From positions 264-64,263 of the forward strand of contig NZ_LMDF01000002.1 of NCBI RefSeq assembly GCF_001425745.1: 64,000 nt of DNA. The letters run 5' to 3'. The notes under the pieces were generated by a model. That model saw only the letters and a program-made list of their open reading frames with translations. It did not search any database and was not told the DNA's origin. This DNA is from Caulobacter sp. Root343. GTDB taxonomy: Bacteria; Pseudomonadota; Alphaproteobacteria; Caulobacterales; Caulobacteraceae. Numbering within the stretch: position 1 is the stretch's first letter; each line of letters opens with the position of its first letter. Shown piece by piece: positions 36,226-45,492 of the stretch. The position numbers and the translations under genes are program-made.

Positions 36226-37818
36226 TTGGATAAGCCGATCGACGACATCCTGATCGTGGGCGGCGGCACGGCCGGGTGGATAACCGCCGCCTATCTGGCC
36301 CGTCGTCTCGGGACCACGCGGCCGGACGGGGTGCGCATCACCCTGATCGAGTCCAGCGAGATCGGCATCATCGGGGTGGGCGAGGGGACGTTCCCGACCA
36401 TTCAGAACACCATGCGTACGATCGGGATCGACGAGGCCCAGTTCATGCGTGGGGCCGGGGCGGCCTTCAAACAGGGCATCAAGTTCGTCGACTGGAAAAC
36501 CGCGCCCAAGGACGGGATCCACAGCCACTACTACCACCCGTTCGCCCAGCCCCGGCTGCTGAACGGCGGCCTGGATCTCGCGCCCTACTGGCTGATGGGC
36601 GGGGCCGGCGACATCCCGTTCTCGGACGCCGTCACCCTGCAGGACAAGGTCTGCGACGCCGGCCGCGCGCCCAAGCGCATCGACGACCCGCAGTACGGCG
36701 GGCCGATGGCCTATGCCTACCACTTCGACGCGGGCAAGCTGGCGACCCTGCTGCGCGACGTCGGCAAGGCCACGGGCGTCAAGCACCTGCTGGGCAATGT
36801 CACGACGGTCAACAAGGGCGAGGACGGTTCGATCGCCTCGATCAGCACCGCCGAGCACGGCGAGCTGACCGCCGATCTCTATATCGACTGCACGGGGTTC
36901 GCCGGGGCCCTGATCGGCAAGGCCATGGGTTCGGAATGGATCGACAAGGGCGACACCCTGTTCGTCGACCGGGCCCTGGCCCTGCAGATCCCCTACGATC
37001 GCCCGGACGCCCCGGTGGCGACCACCACAATCTCCACCGCCCACGAGGCCGGCTGGACCTGGGACATCGGCCTGCCCGAGCGTCGGGGTACGGGCTATGT
37101 CTTCTCCAGTCGCCACACGAGCGAGGAGCGCGCCGAAGAGATCCTGCGCGGCTATGTCGGCAAGGCGGGTGACGGCCTGACCCCGCGCCTGCTGACGCTG
37201 AAGGTCGGCCATCGCCAGGCGCACTGGATCAAGAACTGCGTGGCCGTCGGCCTGTCGGGCGGCTTCCTGGAGCCGCTGGAATCGACCGGCATCGTGCTGA
37301 TCGAGGCCGCCGCCTACATGCTGGCCCGCAACCTGCCGCGCCGGGGTGGGCTCGAGGCCGCCGCGCGCCAGTTCAATCAGGCCATGACCGACCGCTATCT
37401 GCGGGCCATCGACTTCATCAAGCTGCACTACTGCATCAGCCAGCGCACCGACAACGCGTTCTGGACCGACAACTGCGACCCCGCCTCGATCCCGGAGAGC
37501 CTGCAGGATCACTTGGCCATGTGGAAGCACCGGCCGCCCAACGTGTTCGACTTCCCCAGCCTCCATGAGAGCTTCAAGTACTTCAACTATCAGTACATTC
37601 TGTACGGCATGGGCCATCCGACGGCGATCGATCCGGCCGCCCACGTCCATGGCGACCTGGCTCGCGCCGACTTCGCTCGCGTGCGGGAGGCAGGCAAGCG
37701 CGCCGCGTCCAGCCTGCCCGATCACCGCGCCCTGCTGAACGCGGTCTACGCCCACGGCTTCTCCAGCAAGGCCCCCGACCAAGCCATGGCCGAGGCCGCC
37801 GAGACCGTGCGGCGGTGA
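36226..37818 (+). CDS. Flavin-dependent tryptophan-halogenase-like protein
   Basis: 530 residues. Seen: the FAD motif VGGGTAGWITAAYL, GVGEGTFP, the catalytic-lysine region GAAFKQGIKFVDW (Lys82), and GGFLEPLESTGI, which holds the catalytic Glu of the family. The hallmark WxWxIP motif reads WTWDIG, with the proline replaced by glycine. Start is TTG at 36226, supported by GCGGAGG six bases upstream. It follows nagE by 24 bases and overlaps the DUF6445 gene as GTGA. Similar proteins sit in TonB-receptor sugar loci of this group; true halogenation and substrate are unproven. Confidence 0.88.
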   Translation: MDKPIDDILIVGGGTAGWITAAYLARRLGTTRPDGVRITLIESSEIGIIGVGEGTFPTIQNTMRTIGIDEAQFMRGAGAAFKQGIKFVDWKTAPKDGIHSHYYHPFAQPRLLNGGLDLAPYWLMGGAGDIPFSDAVTLQDKVCDAGRAPKRIDDPQYGGPMAYAYHFDAGKLATLLRDVGKATGVKHLLGNVTTVNKGEDGSIASISTAEHGELTADLYIDCTGFAGALIGKAMGSEWIDKGDTLFVDRALALQIPYDRPDAPVATTTISTAHEAGWTWDIGLPERRGTGYVFSSRHTSEERAEEILRGYVGKAGDGLTPRLLTLKVGHRQAHWIKNCVAVGLSGGFLEPLESTGIVLIEAAAYMLARNLPRRGGLEAAARQFNQAMTDRYLRAIDFIKLHYCISQRTDNAFWTDNCDPASIPESLQDHLAMWKHRPPNVFDFPSLHESFKYFNYQYILYGMGHPTAIDPAAHVHGDLARADFARVREAGKRAASSLPDHRALLNAVYAHGFSSKAPDQAMAEAAETVRR

Positions 37819-38528
37819 GCGACGTGGTCTTCGAGGCGCGACCCGATCCGCGCATCGAGGTCCTGACCGTCGGGACCGAGAACACACCGGTGCTGGTCCT
37901 CGACGGCCTGCTGACGGGCGGGCAGGCCCTGGTCGACCACGCCGCCGAGGCCGTGCTGGCCCCGGTCAAGGCGGGCGTGAACTTCTATCCCGGTGTCCGC
38001 GCGCCGGCCCCTGCCCCCTACGTCCAGGCCCTGGTCAGGGCGCTGCGTCCTCACATGGCGCGGGTGTTCGGCGCGCCCGACGGCGGCCGGGCCGGGGTGA
38101 CCTGCGCCCTCTCCATGGCGGTGACCCCGGCCAGCAAGGCGACGGTGGTCCAGCGCCTGCCGCACATCGACACCGCCGAGCCCAACCAGCTGGCCATCCT
38201 GCACTATCTGTGCGGACCCGAGCGCGGCGGCACCGCCTTCTACCGCCATCGCGAGACCGGGCTGGAGACGATCGATCCCGACCAGTCAAAGCCCTATTTC
38301 GCCGCCCTGCGCCGCCAGATCGAGCGCGTCCCGATCGATCCAGGCTACATCACCGGCTCCAGCGCTCTGTTCGACCGGATCGGCGCCGTCGAGGCGGCCT
38401 TCGACCGGATCATCGTCTATCCCAGCCGCCTGCTGCACGCCGGGATCCTGCCCGACACGCCGGTCAGCCTTGATCCGCGCGCGGGGCGGCTGACGGTCAA
38501 CAGCTTCTATCGGTACGAGCCGGGCTAG
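37815..38528 (+). CDS. DUF6445-family oxygenase-like protein
   Basis: 237 residues, recognised as the DUF6445 type found next to halogenase-like genes. The layout resembles a 2-oxoglutarate/Fe(II) dioxygenase: PHIDTAEPNQ gives His117 and Asp119, RLLHAG gives His208, and Arg225 in GRLTVNSF is placed like the 2-oxoglutarate-binding arginine. GTG start inside the halogenase stop (GTGA), so the two are coupled. Enzymatic activity is inferred. Nothing was recognised in the 155-base gap after it. Confidence 0.75.
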   Translation: MSDVVFEARPDPRIEVLTVGTENTPVLVLDGLLTGGQALVDHAAEAVLAPVKAGVNFYPGVRAPAPAPYVQALVRALRPHMARVFGAPDGGRAGVTCALSMAVTPASKATVVQRLPHIDTAEPNQLAILHYLCGPERGGTAFYRHRETGLETIDPDQSKPYFAALRRQIERVPIDPGYITGSSALFDRIGAVEAAFDRIIVYPSRLLHAGILPDTPVSLDPRAGRLTVNSFYRYEPG

Positions 38529-38683
38529 CTGTTCTTCGCGGAAAATTCGTGCGTGCGTCGATCGAACGCATGGATCTGGCCGTGGCGGCGGCGGCTCCAC
38601 GAAGCATGGATAACCCGCCCTTCACCCTTTTGCGCCACCGATGGACGGTCCGCCTCTCCGCGCGGTGAAGCCGAAAGTCCGTC

Positions 38684-41600
38684 ATGGCCGTCGAGATCGC
38701 CGAAGACGACGTCGCGACCTTGCGCGCGCGCCTCGATCGCATGACCCGACTGGCCTCGGCCCAGAAGGCGCTGTCGGAGGCCGATCCGGACCTCGACGGC
38801 TTCATGGCCGCGATCGTCGTGCACCTGGCCGCGCTGACCGGCGCCAAGGGCGCGATGATCATGCTGGTGGAGGGCGACGAGCTTGTCTGCCGCGCCGCCA
38901 GCGACAGGTCCCTGATCGGCGACCGCCAGAAGCGGGTCGACGGCCAGTTGGGACAGAGCGCGGTCGCCTCTGGGGACGGCGCCATGGCCTGCGCGCCGCT
39001 GAGCCACGCGACCGAGTTTCTGGGCGTGCTGAAGGTGTTCTCCAAGCGCAACGGCGCCTTCGACGACGACGACCTCGACATCCTGCGCGTGCTGGCCTCG
39101 ATGCTGGGCGCCCAGATGTCGCGCCAGCTGGAGTTCGACCAGCGCGAGAAGCTGCTGGCCGAGAAGACCGAGGCCCTGGAACGGGCGGCCTGGGAGACCC
39201 AGCAGCGCGGTCGCCTGGAATCGATCCTGCGCGCCAACGAGGCGCGGCTCGACAACATCATCGCCCACGCCCACCAGGCGATCGTCACCATGGACGGCCG
39301 GGGGCGCATCACCGGCTGGAACGAGCATGCCGAGAAGATCTTCGGCTGGAGCGCCGTCGACGTCTTCGAGCGTTCGATCGGCGAGGTGATCATCCCGGCC
39401 GACCAGCGCGCGGCGCGGGCGGCGGGCCTCAAGCGCTTCATGGAGACCGGCGAAAGCGACATGATCGGCCGGCGGGTCGAGGTTCCAGCCCTGCGCCGGG
39501 ACGGAAGCGTCTTTCCGATCGAGCTGGCGATCAGCGCCTCGCGGACCGAGGACGGCTGGCAATTCACGGCCCTGATGCACGACATCTCCGAGCGACGGGC
39601 TCAGGAGGAACTGTTCGAGAACGCCTTCCACCACGCCCCGATCGGCATGGCGCTGGTCGATCTGGACGGCCGGCTGGTCAAGCTGAACGACAACTTCTGC
39701 CAGATCGTCGGCTACCCGCCGGACGAGGCGCGCGCGCTGGACTTCCAGAGCATCACCCATCCCGACGACCTACAGGCCGATCTCGAGTTCCTGCGGCAAC
39801 TGCTGGCCGGGGAGATCCCGCGCTACCAGATGGAGAAGCGCTACATCCGCAAGGACGGCGTTGTGATCTGGGTGCGTCTGTCGGTGTCGCTGGTGCGCGG
39901 CGCCGATGGCGCGGCCCGGCACTTCATCGCCCAGATCCAGGACCAGACCGCCCGCCGGGCGATCGAGAACCGCTACCGGCTGATGGCCGAGAACACGACC
40001 GACGTCATCGTCACCAGCGATCTGCGGGGGCGTTCGACGTTCGTCTCGCCGGCCTGCGAGGCGGTGATCGGCTACACCCCGGAAGAACGGCTCGGCGACA
40101 CGCCCCTGGCGATCACCCATCCCGAGGACGCCGCGTCCCTGCATGCGGCCTTCGCGGGACTGGTCACCGGCCAACCGGCGGGCCGGGTGCGCTGGCGGGT
40201 GCGCCACAAGCGAACCGACGATTGGATCTGGGTCGAGTCGAACCCCGTCCTGATCCGCGACGAGGTCAGCGGCGAGCCGACCGGCTTCCTCGACGTGATC
40301 CGCGACGTCACCACCCAGAAGCTGCAGGAAGACGCCCTGGCCCAGGCGCACCTCGACGCCGAGGCGGCCATGCGCTCCAAGGCCGACTTCCTGGCCAATA
40401 TGAGCCACGAGCTGCGCACGCCGCTGAACAGCATCATCGGCTTCACCCGCCTGCTGACCGAAAGCCGGGGCCTGGCGCCCGAGGACCAGCGTCGCATCGA
40501 GCTCGTTCACGGCGCCGGCCAGGCCCTGCACGCGGTGATCGACAACGTGCTCGACTTCTCCAAGCTGGAGGCGGCGGCGCTGGAGCTGCACGCGGCCCCG
40601 TTCGACCCGGTCGAGCTGCTGCGCCAGACGGTGGCCCTGCTCGAACCCCAGGCGGCGGCCAAGGATCTGCGCCTGAAGACCATGATCGACGCCGACGCGC
40701 CGGTCAGCGTCATCGGCGACGCTGGCCGCCTGCGCCAGGTGTTGCTCAATCTTCTGTCCAACGCCGTGAAGTTCACCGCGAAAGGCGGCGTCACCGCCAG
40801 CCTGACGTGCGTGGGTGGCGACGACACGGCCCCGCGCCTGCGGATCGAGATCGTCGACACCGGCTCGGGCATAGCGGAAGGCAAGCTGGACGGCCTGTTC
40901 AACCGCTTCGTCCAGGCCGGCTCGTCAGTCTCGGCCCATTACGGCGGCACCGGTCTGGGCCTGGCCATCTCGCGCCAACTGATCACCCTGATGGGCGGCG
41001 AGATCGGCGTCGAGAGTACGGTCGGCAAAGGGTCGATCTTCTGGTTCGAGGTGGCCCTGCCGCTGGGCGCGAGCGAGGGCGGCGGCGTCAAGCACGCGCC
41101 CGAGGCCGAGCCGCTGCGCCTGACCGGCCGCCGCATCCTGGTGGTCGACGACGTCGAGCTGAACCGCGAGCTGATGCTGGCCCTGCTCAGCAAGTACGGC
41201 TGCGAGATCGGCCTGGCCGAGGACGGCGCGCAAGCGATCGATGCCTTGCGCGCGCGGCCGTATGAACTGGTCCTGATGGACTGCCAGATGCCGGTGATGG
41301 ACGGCTTCGCCGCCACCCGGGCGATCCGCGCCTCGGGCGAGGCGTTCGCCGAGATCCCGATCGTGGCCCTGACCGCCAGCGCCCAGCCCGAACACCTGGC
41401 CCGCTGCGAGGCGGCGGGCATGAACGACCACCTGACCAAGCCGCTGAATCCAGGGGCGTTGGAGCGGGTCCTCGAGATGATCTTCCGCGGCGCCCCCGCG
41501 CCGGTGGCGGTCGAGCCGACGGTCGACGCCGGCGCCGAGGCCCGCCAGTACCTGGTGGAGTCGATGGGCGCGTCCGCCGTGCGGGCGCTGCTGGCCATCC

Positions 41601-41881
41601 TGCTGGCCCAGCTGGAGAGCCGTTTCGGGCAGGACGACGCCGAGGCCGTGCGCGAGGACGCCCACGCCCTGGCCGGTTCAGCGGGCATGATGGGATTCCT
41701 GGATCTCTCCCGGACTTGCCGCGACCTTGAGGCCGCGATCGAAGGCGGCGACGACCATCGCGAGGCTCTGGATTTGACACGCGGCCTCGTCGCGCGGACC
41801 ATCGCGGTCGCCCGGCGCTGGGAGGCGGATCTGGCCGCCGCCGACGCACCGATGCGGCAGGCCGCTCAGCGGCTGCACTAA
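38684..41881 (+). CDS. Hybrid sensor histidine kinase, GAF-PAS3-HisKA-HATPase-REC-Hpt
   Basis: 1,065 residues, no membrane segment, so cytoplasmic. Order: GAF (about 20-155), a coiled coil, three PAS domains (about 190-305, 310-430, 430-550), HisKA with His575 in MSHELRTP, HATPase (GGTGLGLAIS), a receiver with Asp866 in LMDCQMP, and an Hpt-like end with His994 in DAHALAGSAG. It can run a full four-step phosphorelay in one chain. The signal and final target are unknown; the response regulator 12 bases downstream is the obvious partner. Confidence 0.93.
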   Translation: MAVEIAEDDVATLRARLDRMTRLASAQKALSEADPDLDGFMAAIVVHLAALTGAKGAMIMLVEGDELVCRAASDRSLIGDRQKRVDGQLGQSAVASGDGAMACAPLSHATEFLGVLKVFSKRNGAFDDDDLDILRVLASMLGAQMSRQLEFDQREKLLAEKTEALERAAWETQQRGRLESILRANEARLDNIIAHAHQAIVTMDGRGRITGWNEHAEKIFGWSAVDVFERSIGEVIIPADQRAARAAGLKRFMETGESDMIGRRVEVPALRRDGSVFPIELAISASRTEDGWQFTALMHDISERRAQEELFENAFHHAPIGMALVDLDGRLVKLNDNFCQIVGYPPDEARALDFQSITHPDDLQADLEFLRQLLAGEIPRYQMEKRYIRKDGVVIWVRLSVSLVRGADGAARHFIAQIQDQTARRAIENRYRLMAENTTDVIVTSDLRGRSTFVSPACEAVIGYTPEERLGDTPLAITHPEDAASLHAAFAGLVTGQPAGRVRWRVRHKRTDDWIWVESNPVLIRDEVSGEPTGFLDVIRDVTTQKLQEDALAQAHLDAEAAMRSKADFLANMSHELRTPLNSIIGFTRLLTESRGLAPEDQRRIELVHGAGQALHAVIDNVLDFSKLEAAALELHAAPFDPVELLRQTVALLEPQAAAKDLRLKTMIDADAPVSVIGDAGRLRQVLLNLLSNAVKFTAKGGVTASLTCVGGDDTAPRLRIEIVDTGSGIAEGKLDGLFNRFVQAGSSVSAHYGGTGLGLAISRQLITLMGGEIGVESTVGKGSIFWFEVALPLGASEGGGVKHAPEAEPLRLTGRRILVVDDVELNRELMLALLSKYGCEIGLAEDGAQAIDALRARPYELVLMDCQMPVMDGFAATRAIRASGEAFAEIPIVALTASAQPEHLARCEAAGMNDHLTKPLNPGALERVLEMIFRGAPAPVAVEPTVDAGAEARQYLVESMGASAVRALLAILLAQLESRFGQDDAEAVREDAHALAGSAGMMGFLDLSRTCRDLEAAIEGGDDHREALDLTRGLVARTIAVARRWEADLAAADAPMRQAAQRLH

Positions 41882-41893
41882 GGAGGCTCGCTC

Positions 41894-42316
41894 GTGTCCG
41901 CGTCCGCCGCCATCCTGGTCATCGATGACGACGCCGTGGTGCGCCAGTTCGCCGAGCTGGTGCTGGCCCAGGCGGGCTACAACGTCTCGTCGGCGGCGAC
42001 CGCGGAACTGGGCATGAGGGCCCTGCAAGCGTCGCGCTGGGACCTCGTCCTGCTGGACATCAACATGCCCGGCATGACCGGCCTCGACGTCCTGCGACTG
42101 CGGAAACACCAGCGGCTGAAGGCGGCGGTGATGATGATGACCGCGCGCGACGACGCCGCCACCGTGCGCCAGGCGATGGAAACCGGGGCCGACGGCTACA
42201 TGGTCAAGCCGTTCGGGCCGCGGGACCTGCTCAAGCGGGTCGAGGCCATGCTGAACCCCGAGAAGTTCCGCGCCGCGCCCAAGGATAGTGGTCGTCCGCC
42301 GTTGGAACTGGACTAG
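41894..42316 (+). CDS. Single-domain response regulator
   Basis: 140 residues: a receiver with VIDDDAVVR, Asp55 in LLDINMP, Thr in MTARD and Lys105 in MVKPFGP, plus a short tail of about 25 residues that looks disordered. No DNA-binding output. GTG start with AAGGAGG upstream. Probably the phospho-acceptor of the hybrid kinase that precedes it. Its stop touches the stop of the convergent methylase gene with no base between. Confidence 0.92.
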   Translation: MSASAAILVIDDDAVVRQFAELVLAQAGYNVSSAATAELGMRALQASRWDLVLLDINMPGMTGLDVLRLRKHQRLKAAVMMMTARDDAATVRQAMETGADGYMVKPFGPRDLLKRVEAMLNPEKFRAAPKDSGRPPLELD

Positions 42317-43144
42317 CTACCAACTCAGATAGAGCGCCTCGGACACCGTTTCGACGGGCCCGTTCAGCACCTTGGCCACCGCCGAATAGCCGCTGACCAG
42401 GGCCGTCCTGCGCCGATAGAGCGCCTCGGGAACCTCGGCCCGGTAGACCGTCTCGCCGCGCCGGCCGTCGAATGACAGGGCCCAGCGCACCCCGCGCCGG
42501 TTCAGATCGTCCAACGCCGCGAACAGCGCCGCCTCGTCGATCCCGCCGATGTAGCGCTGCTTGTTCCCGGCATAGGGCGGGTCGAGATAGACGAAGTCGC
42601 CGGCCCGGGTTTCGGCCAGGGTCTCGCGATAGTCGCGCGCGACGAACTCCACCCCCCGCAGGCGCGCCGACCAGGCTTGGACGGCCTTGGCGAAACTGCC
42701 TGGCAGCATGCCCCTGCGCGACAGGTGGAAAGAGTTGTTGAAGTCGCCGTCGCGGCTGAAGCGGACGATGCCGTTGACGCAGGTCCGCATCAGGAAGTTC
42801 AGGTCGGCCGGCCGCTTCTCGGCGTTGAAGCGGTCGCGGACGGCGTAGAAATAGCCGGGCAGGTCCTCCTGCAGCCGCCGCCACTGGTCGGCATAGTCGG
42901 CGATCAGGGCCTCCGGCTCGGCCTGGGCCATCTTCCAGAAGCCGATCAGCGGCGCATAGAGGTCGCTGGCCACGGCCCCTTCGCGAGCCAGATGATAGAG
43001 CACCGCGCCGCCGCCCAGGAACGGCTCGACATAGCGCGCGTGCGGCGGCGCCAAGCGGACGATCTCGGCCGCCTGGCTGCGCTTGCTGCCCGTCCATTTC
43101 AGGATCGACGGGACCTCGCTCGGGGCGGGGCGCTTTTCCTTCAC
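42317..43144 (-). CDS. Dam-family adenine-specific DNA methyltransferase
   Basis: 275 residues in the usual size range of Dam/D12 enzymes. Seen: ILKWTGSKRSQ (N-terminal SAM and DNA contact), VEPFLGGGAVLYH (SAM motif), and VYLDPPYAGNKQRY (the DPPY catalytic motif). These place it in the alpha class of N6-adenine methylases; target sequence unknown. No restriction enzyme is adjacent, so it is a solitary methylase or a mobile-element remnant. The GTG at 43144 was chosen because conserved sequence starts just after it; a frame reaching 43312 adds low-complexity residues. Confidence 0.85.
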   Translation of the reverse strand: MKEKRPAPSEVPSILKWTGSKRSQAAEIVRLAPPHARYVEPFLGGGAVLYHLAREGAVASDLYAPLIGFWKMAQAEPEALIADYADQWRRLQEDLPGYFYAVRDRFNAEKRPADLNFLMRTCVNGIVRFSRDGDFNNSFHLSRRGMLPGSFAKAVQAWSARLRGVEFVARDYRETLAETRAGDFVYLDPPYAGNKQRYIGGIDEAALFAALDDLNRRGVRWALSFDGRRGETVYRAEVPEALYRRRTALVSGYSAVAKVLNGPVETVSEALYLSW

Positions 43145-43407
43145 CGGACGGGCTCGGCGGCCCTGGGGGCGAGCATCATGGCGGACCTGGCGGCGACGCC
43201 GCGAATCGCGGCCCGCGGCCAGTTTATCGAAGGCGACGCATACCCGTCCGGTCCATGCGATTGATAGAGCGTGGCCCGTAGCCGGCGACGTATTTCCAGG
43301 TGTAGATCTCATTTATCATTTCAATATAAAAGATAAATGGAAGATGTTATTTTCGGATTCGCTTACGAGTTTTTGTCGAAGCCAAGTCTCTTCATCGGAG
43401 ATGAACT
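43145..43407. other. AT-rich spacer between methylase and orphan gene
   Basis: 263-base divergent region. From about 43305 to 43375 the composition changes to AT-rich (for example TTTATCATTTCAATATAAAA), very unlike the surrounding DNA. No promoter pair was assigned with confidence. The change supports acquisition of this small region from elsewhere or a strong promoter. Confidence 0.5.
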
Positions 43408-43782
43408 TTGATTCGCTACGATCTTGATGAAGCGCGAAAACTATTGAATCTTGACCTGAGAGAGGTTCGCAGGGCCGTCATCGCGATGACCTGGGCGATC
43501 GATCTGGTCCAGCGCGACCCCGGCGTCGCCCAATGGGACTGGATCATCGATTTCCGTGGCGCCTTCGACGACGACGCAGAGGTGTCTCATCTCTCGCGAT
43601 TGGCGGCCGTGTTCCCCCCGGTCGAGAACCCGGCCTGGAGCTTGCTGATCAGCCGCGACCCGTATCTCTATCTGCTGGCCCAGGCGATGGACGGGTTGTT
43701 CCCGAACCGCAAGCACCTGGTCGTCACGACGCCGGACGAGGCCGATCTAGCCTTGAGGCGCGTGCGTGGAGCGACCGCCTGA
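43408..43782 (+). CDS. Hypothetical protein
   Basis: 124 residues, soluble, acidic overall, with no signal peptide. I do not recognise the family. Seen: a basic-acidic N-terminus (MIRYDLDEARKLLNLDL), a central WDWIIDFRGAFDDDAEV, and a C-terminal alternating beta-alpha pattern ending in a helix. Start is TTG at 43408, seven bases after GGAG; no in-frame ATG lies upstream. It is divergent from the DNA methylase and lies beside tRNA-Ser, which suggests an accessory gene, but no partner or function can be named. Confidence 0.65.
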   Translation: MIRYDLDEARKLLNLDLREVRRAVIAMTWAIDLVQRDPGVAQWDWIIDFRGAFDDDAEVSHLSRLAAVFPPVENPAWSLLISRDPYLYLLAQAMDGLFPNRKHLVVTTPDEADLALRRVRGATA

Positions 43783-43849
43783 TCGGGAGCCGAAGCTGAT
43801 CGTGGCGGCTCGAGAGCCGGGCCTGAATGTCGGGCGTTCTAAGGGGTGG

Positions 43850-43939
<90 letters not shown>

Positions 43940-44055
43940 AGGCCGCCGTTCGGGGAGGCTTTTGCAAGCCGCCCGAGGTCGAGGGCGCGATACCTAGCGG
44001 CGTCGCCGTCGGGACGCAAGCCCCCCGGAGACGCTTTCTCCAAGCTTTTTCGCCC

Positions 44056-44490
44056 TCAGCTCTTTGGCCGCAGAATCATCTGGGTGCAGCGGAAAAGCGC
44101 GATGGTCTTGCCGGTCGTCTCGTTGGTCACGACCGCGTCCCAGACCTGGGTGTTGCGGCCGCCGTGGACCAGATTGGCCTCGACCGCCACGCCGCCCTCG
44201 CGGGCCGTGCCCAGGAAGTTCGACTTCAGCTCGATGGTGGTGAAGCTGGTTGCGCCTTCCGGAAGGGAGACCAGGCAGCCATAGCCGCTGGCCGAGTCGG
44301 CCAGGGCGATGACGCTGGCGGCGTGCAGGAAGCCGTTGGGCGCCATGTGGCGCTTGTCGACGTCGAAGCGGCCTTTCACATGGCCCGAGCGCGCCTCCAG
44401 CCATTGCAGGCCCAGCAGGTCAGGCAGGAAGCCGGCCTGGCCCGCCGTCAGGGCGGCGCTGAAATCCTCGGCCATGGTCGTCGTCCCCAT
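44056..44490 (-). CDS. PaaI-type hotdog thioesterase
   Basis: 144 residues, one hotdog fold. The segment RHMAPNGFLHAASVIALAD is the family active-site helix region, and the strand TTIELKSNFLGTAREG follows. Such enzymes hydrolyse aryl- or acyl-CoA thioesters. Two starts are possible: ATG 44490 or ATG 44475, the latter eight bases after GGGGACG. Monocistronic, 69 bases after the metallo-hydrolase gene on the same strand. Substrate unknown. Confidence 0.82.
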   Translation of the reverse strand: MGTTTMAEDFSAALTAGQAGFLPDLLGLQWLEARSGHVKGRFDVDKRHMAPNGFLHAASVIALADSASGYGCLVSLPEGATSFTTIELKSNFLGTAREGGVAVEANLVHGGRNTQVWDAVVTNETTGKTIALFRCTQMILRPKS

Positions 44491-44559
44491 ACGTTGGCGA
44501 GCCGTATGCGCGGCAATGGTCCCGCAGGCAAGTCGGTTTCGAAAGAGGACTCGGAAGGC

Positions 44560-45402
44560 CTAGAGCGTGGAGAGGTCGACGGCCGGGAAGCGGGGGCCGG
44601 CTTCGGCCTCCGGCGGCAGGCGGCCGGCGCGGACCGCCACGCGCAGGGCGGCCGGGGCCAGCACCGGGTCGGGCAGGAAGGCGTCGGCGGCGGTGCGCAG
44701 GGCGATGAAGTCCAGCCGGTCGATCTTGTCGTTCAGCTGGATGTTGGCGGCCTTTTCCTCGGCCACGGTCGACTCGCGAGGCTCGGCCGCGCAAACGCCC
44801 GGCAGGACGCGGGTCTTGGGCGGCAGCTGAAGGAACTTGCGCGCGTCGTCCCAGGCCTTGCCGGGGTCGGCGCCGGGGACGTCGCAACGGCCCGCGCCTT
44901 CGTCCGGCGCCAGCAGCAGGTCGCCGGTGAAGACGACATCGCCCATCCGGTAGGCGACCGCCCCGGGCAGGCGGCCGGTCATGGCGATGGCGGTGATCTC
45001 CAGCCCGCCCATCGGCAGGGCCTCGCCGTCCTTGGCCAGTTTGTCGAAGTCCCAGCCGTCCAGGTCGACGCCGCTCTCGCCCAGCTTGGGGGCCAGGCGC
45101 TTGAGGCTCTGGACTACGCCGGCGCCAATGCAGATCGAGGCGCCCGTCTCGTACTTCACGTGACCGGCGGCCGAGAGGTGGCCGGTGTGCAGGCCGGTTT
45201 CGAGGATCCAGGTCGGGCCCAGGTCCTTGGCGCGAATGTCGGCGATGATCTTGTCGATGAAGCCGGTGCCGACGGTCTCGGTGGCCAGGTCGAAGTCCAG
45301 CACCGGATCGACGATGGCGCAGAGGAAGGTAGCCGGATCGACGATCAGGTAGGTCACCGTCCCTGTCGAGGGATGGCGATAAGCAGAGATTTCCGGCTGC
45401 AT
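44560..45402 (-). CDS. Metallo-beta-lactamase-fold protein lacking most metal ligands
   Basis: 280 residues resembling the ETHE1/Blh persulfide-dioxygenase branch (TVTYLIVDPAT; STVAEEKAANIQLND). The metal site is badly eroded. The HxHxDH motif reads G70-L-H72-T-G74-H75; the second-motif His is Arg144 (TGRLPG); the PGHD motif reads PGVC with Val203. Only the Asp in FTGD161 and His72/75 remain. The frame is intact and codon use is normal, so it is a gene under selection, probably a non-catalytic or changed-function paralogue. Confidence 0.8.
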   Translation of the reverse strand: MQPEISAYRHPSTGTVTYLIVDPATFLCAIVDPVLDFDLATETVGTGFIDKIIADIRAKDLGPTWILETGLHTGHLSAAGHVKYETGASICIGAGVVQSLKRLAPKLGESGVDLDGWDFDKLAKDGEALPMGGLEITAIAMTGRLPGAVAYRMGDVVFTGDLLLAPDEGAGRCDVPGADPGKAWDDARKFLQLPPKTRVLPGVCAAEPRESTVAEEKAANIQLNDKIDRLDFIALRTAADAFLPDPVLAPAALRVAVRAGRLPPEAEAGPRFPAVDLSTL

Positions 45403-45492
45403 TAATAAGCCTCAGACGCCCGAGGCGCGTAACATGGCGCGCAAGCCGTTAAACATCAGCGAACAGCGCCGCTGGAAAACAGATTCTCGCGA

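Noticed and set aside
43145..43312. N-terminal extension of the DNA methylase to 43312
   Set aside because: The extra residues are Arg-rich with no conserved motif; the GTG at 43144 gives the usual Dam length.
43401..43427. An 8-codon ORF (ATG at 43401) before the orphan gene
   Set aside because: GGAG abuts the ATG with no spacing and fits the TTG at 43408 better; there is nothing to suggest a leader peptide.
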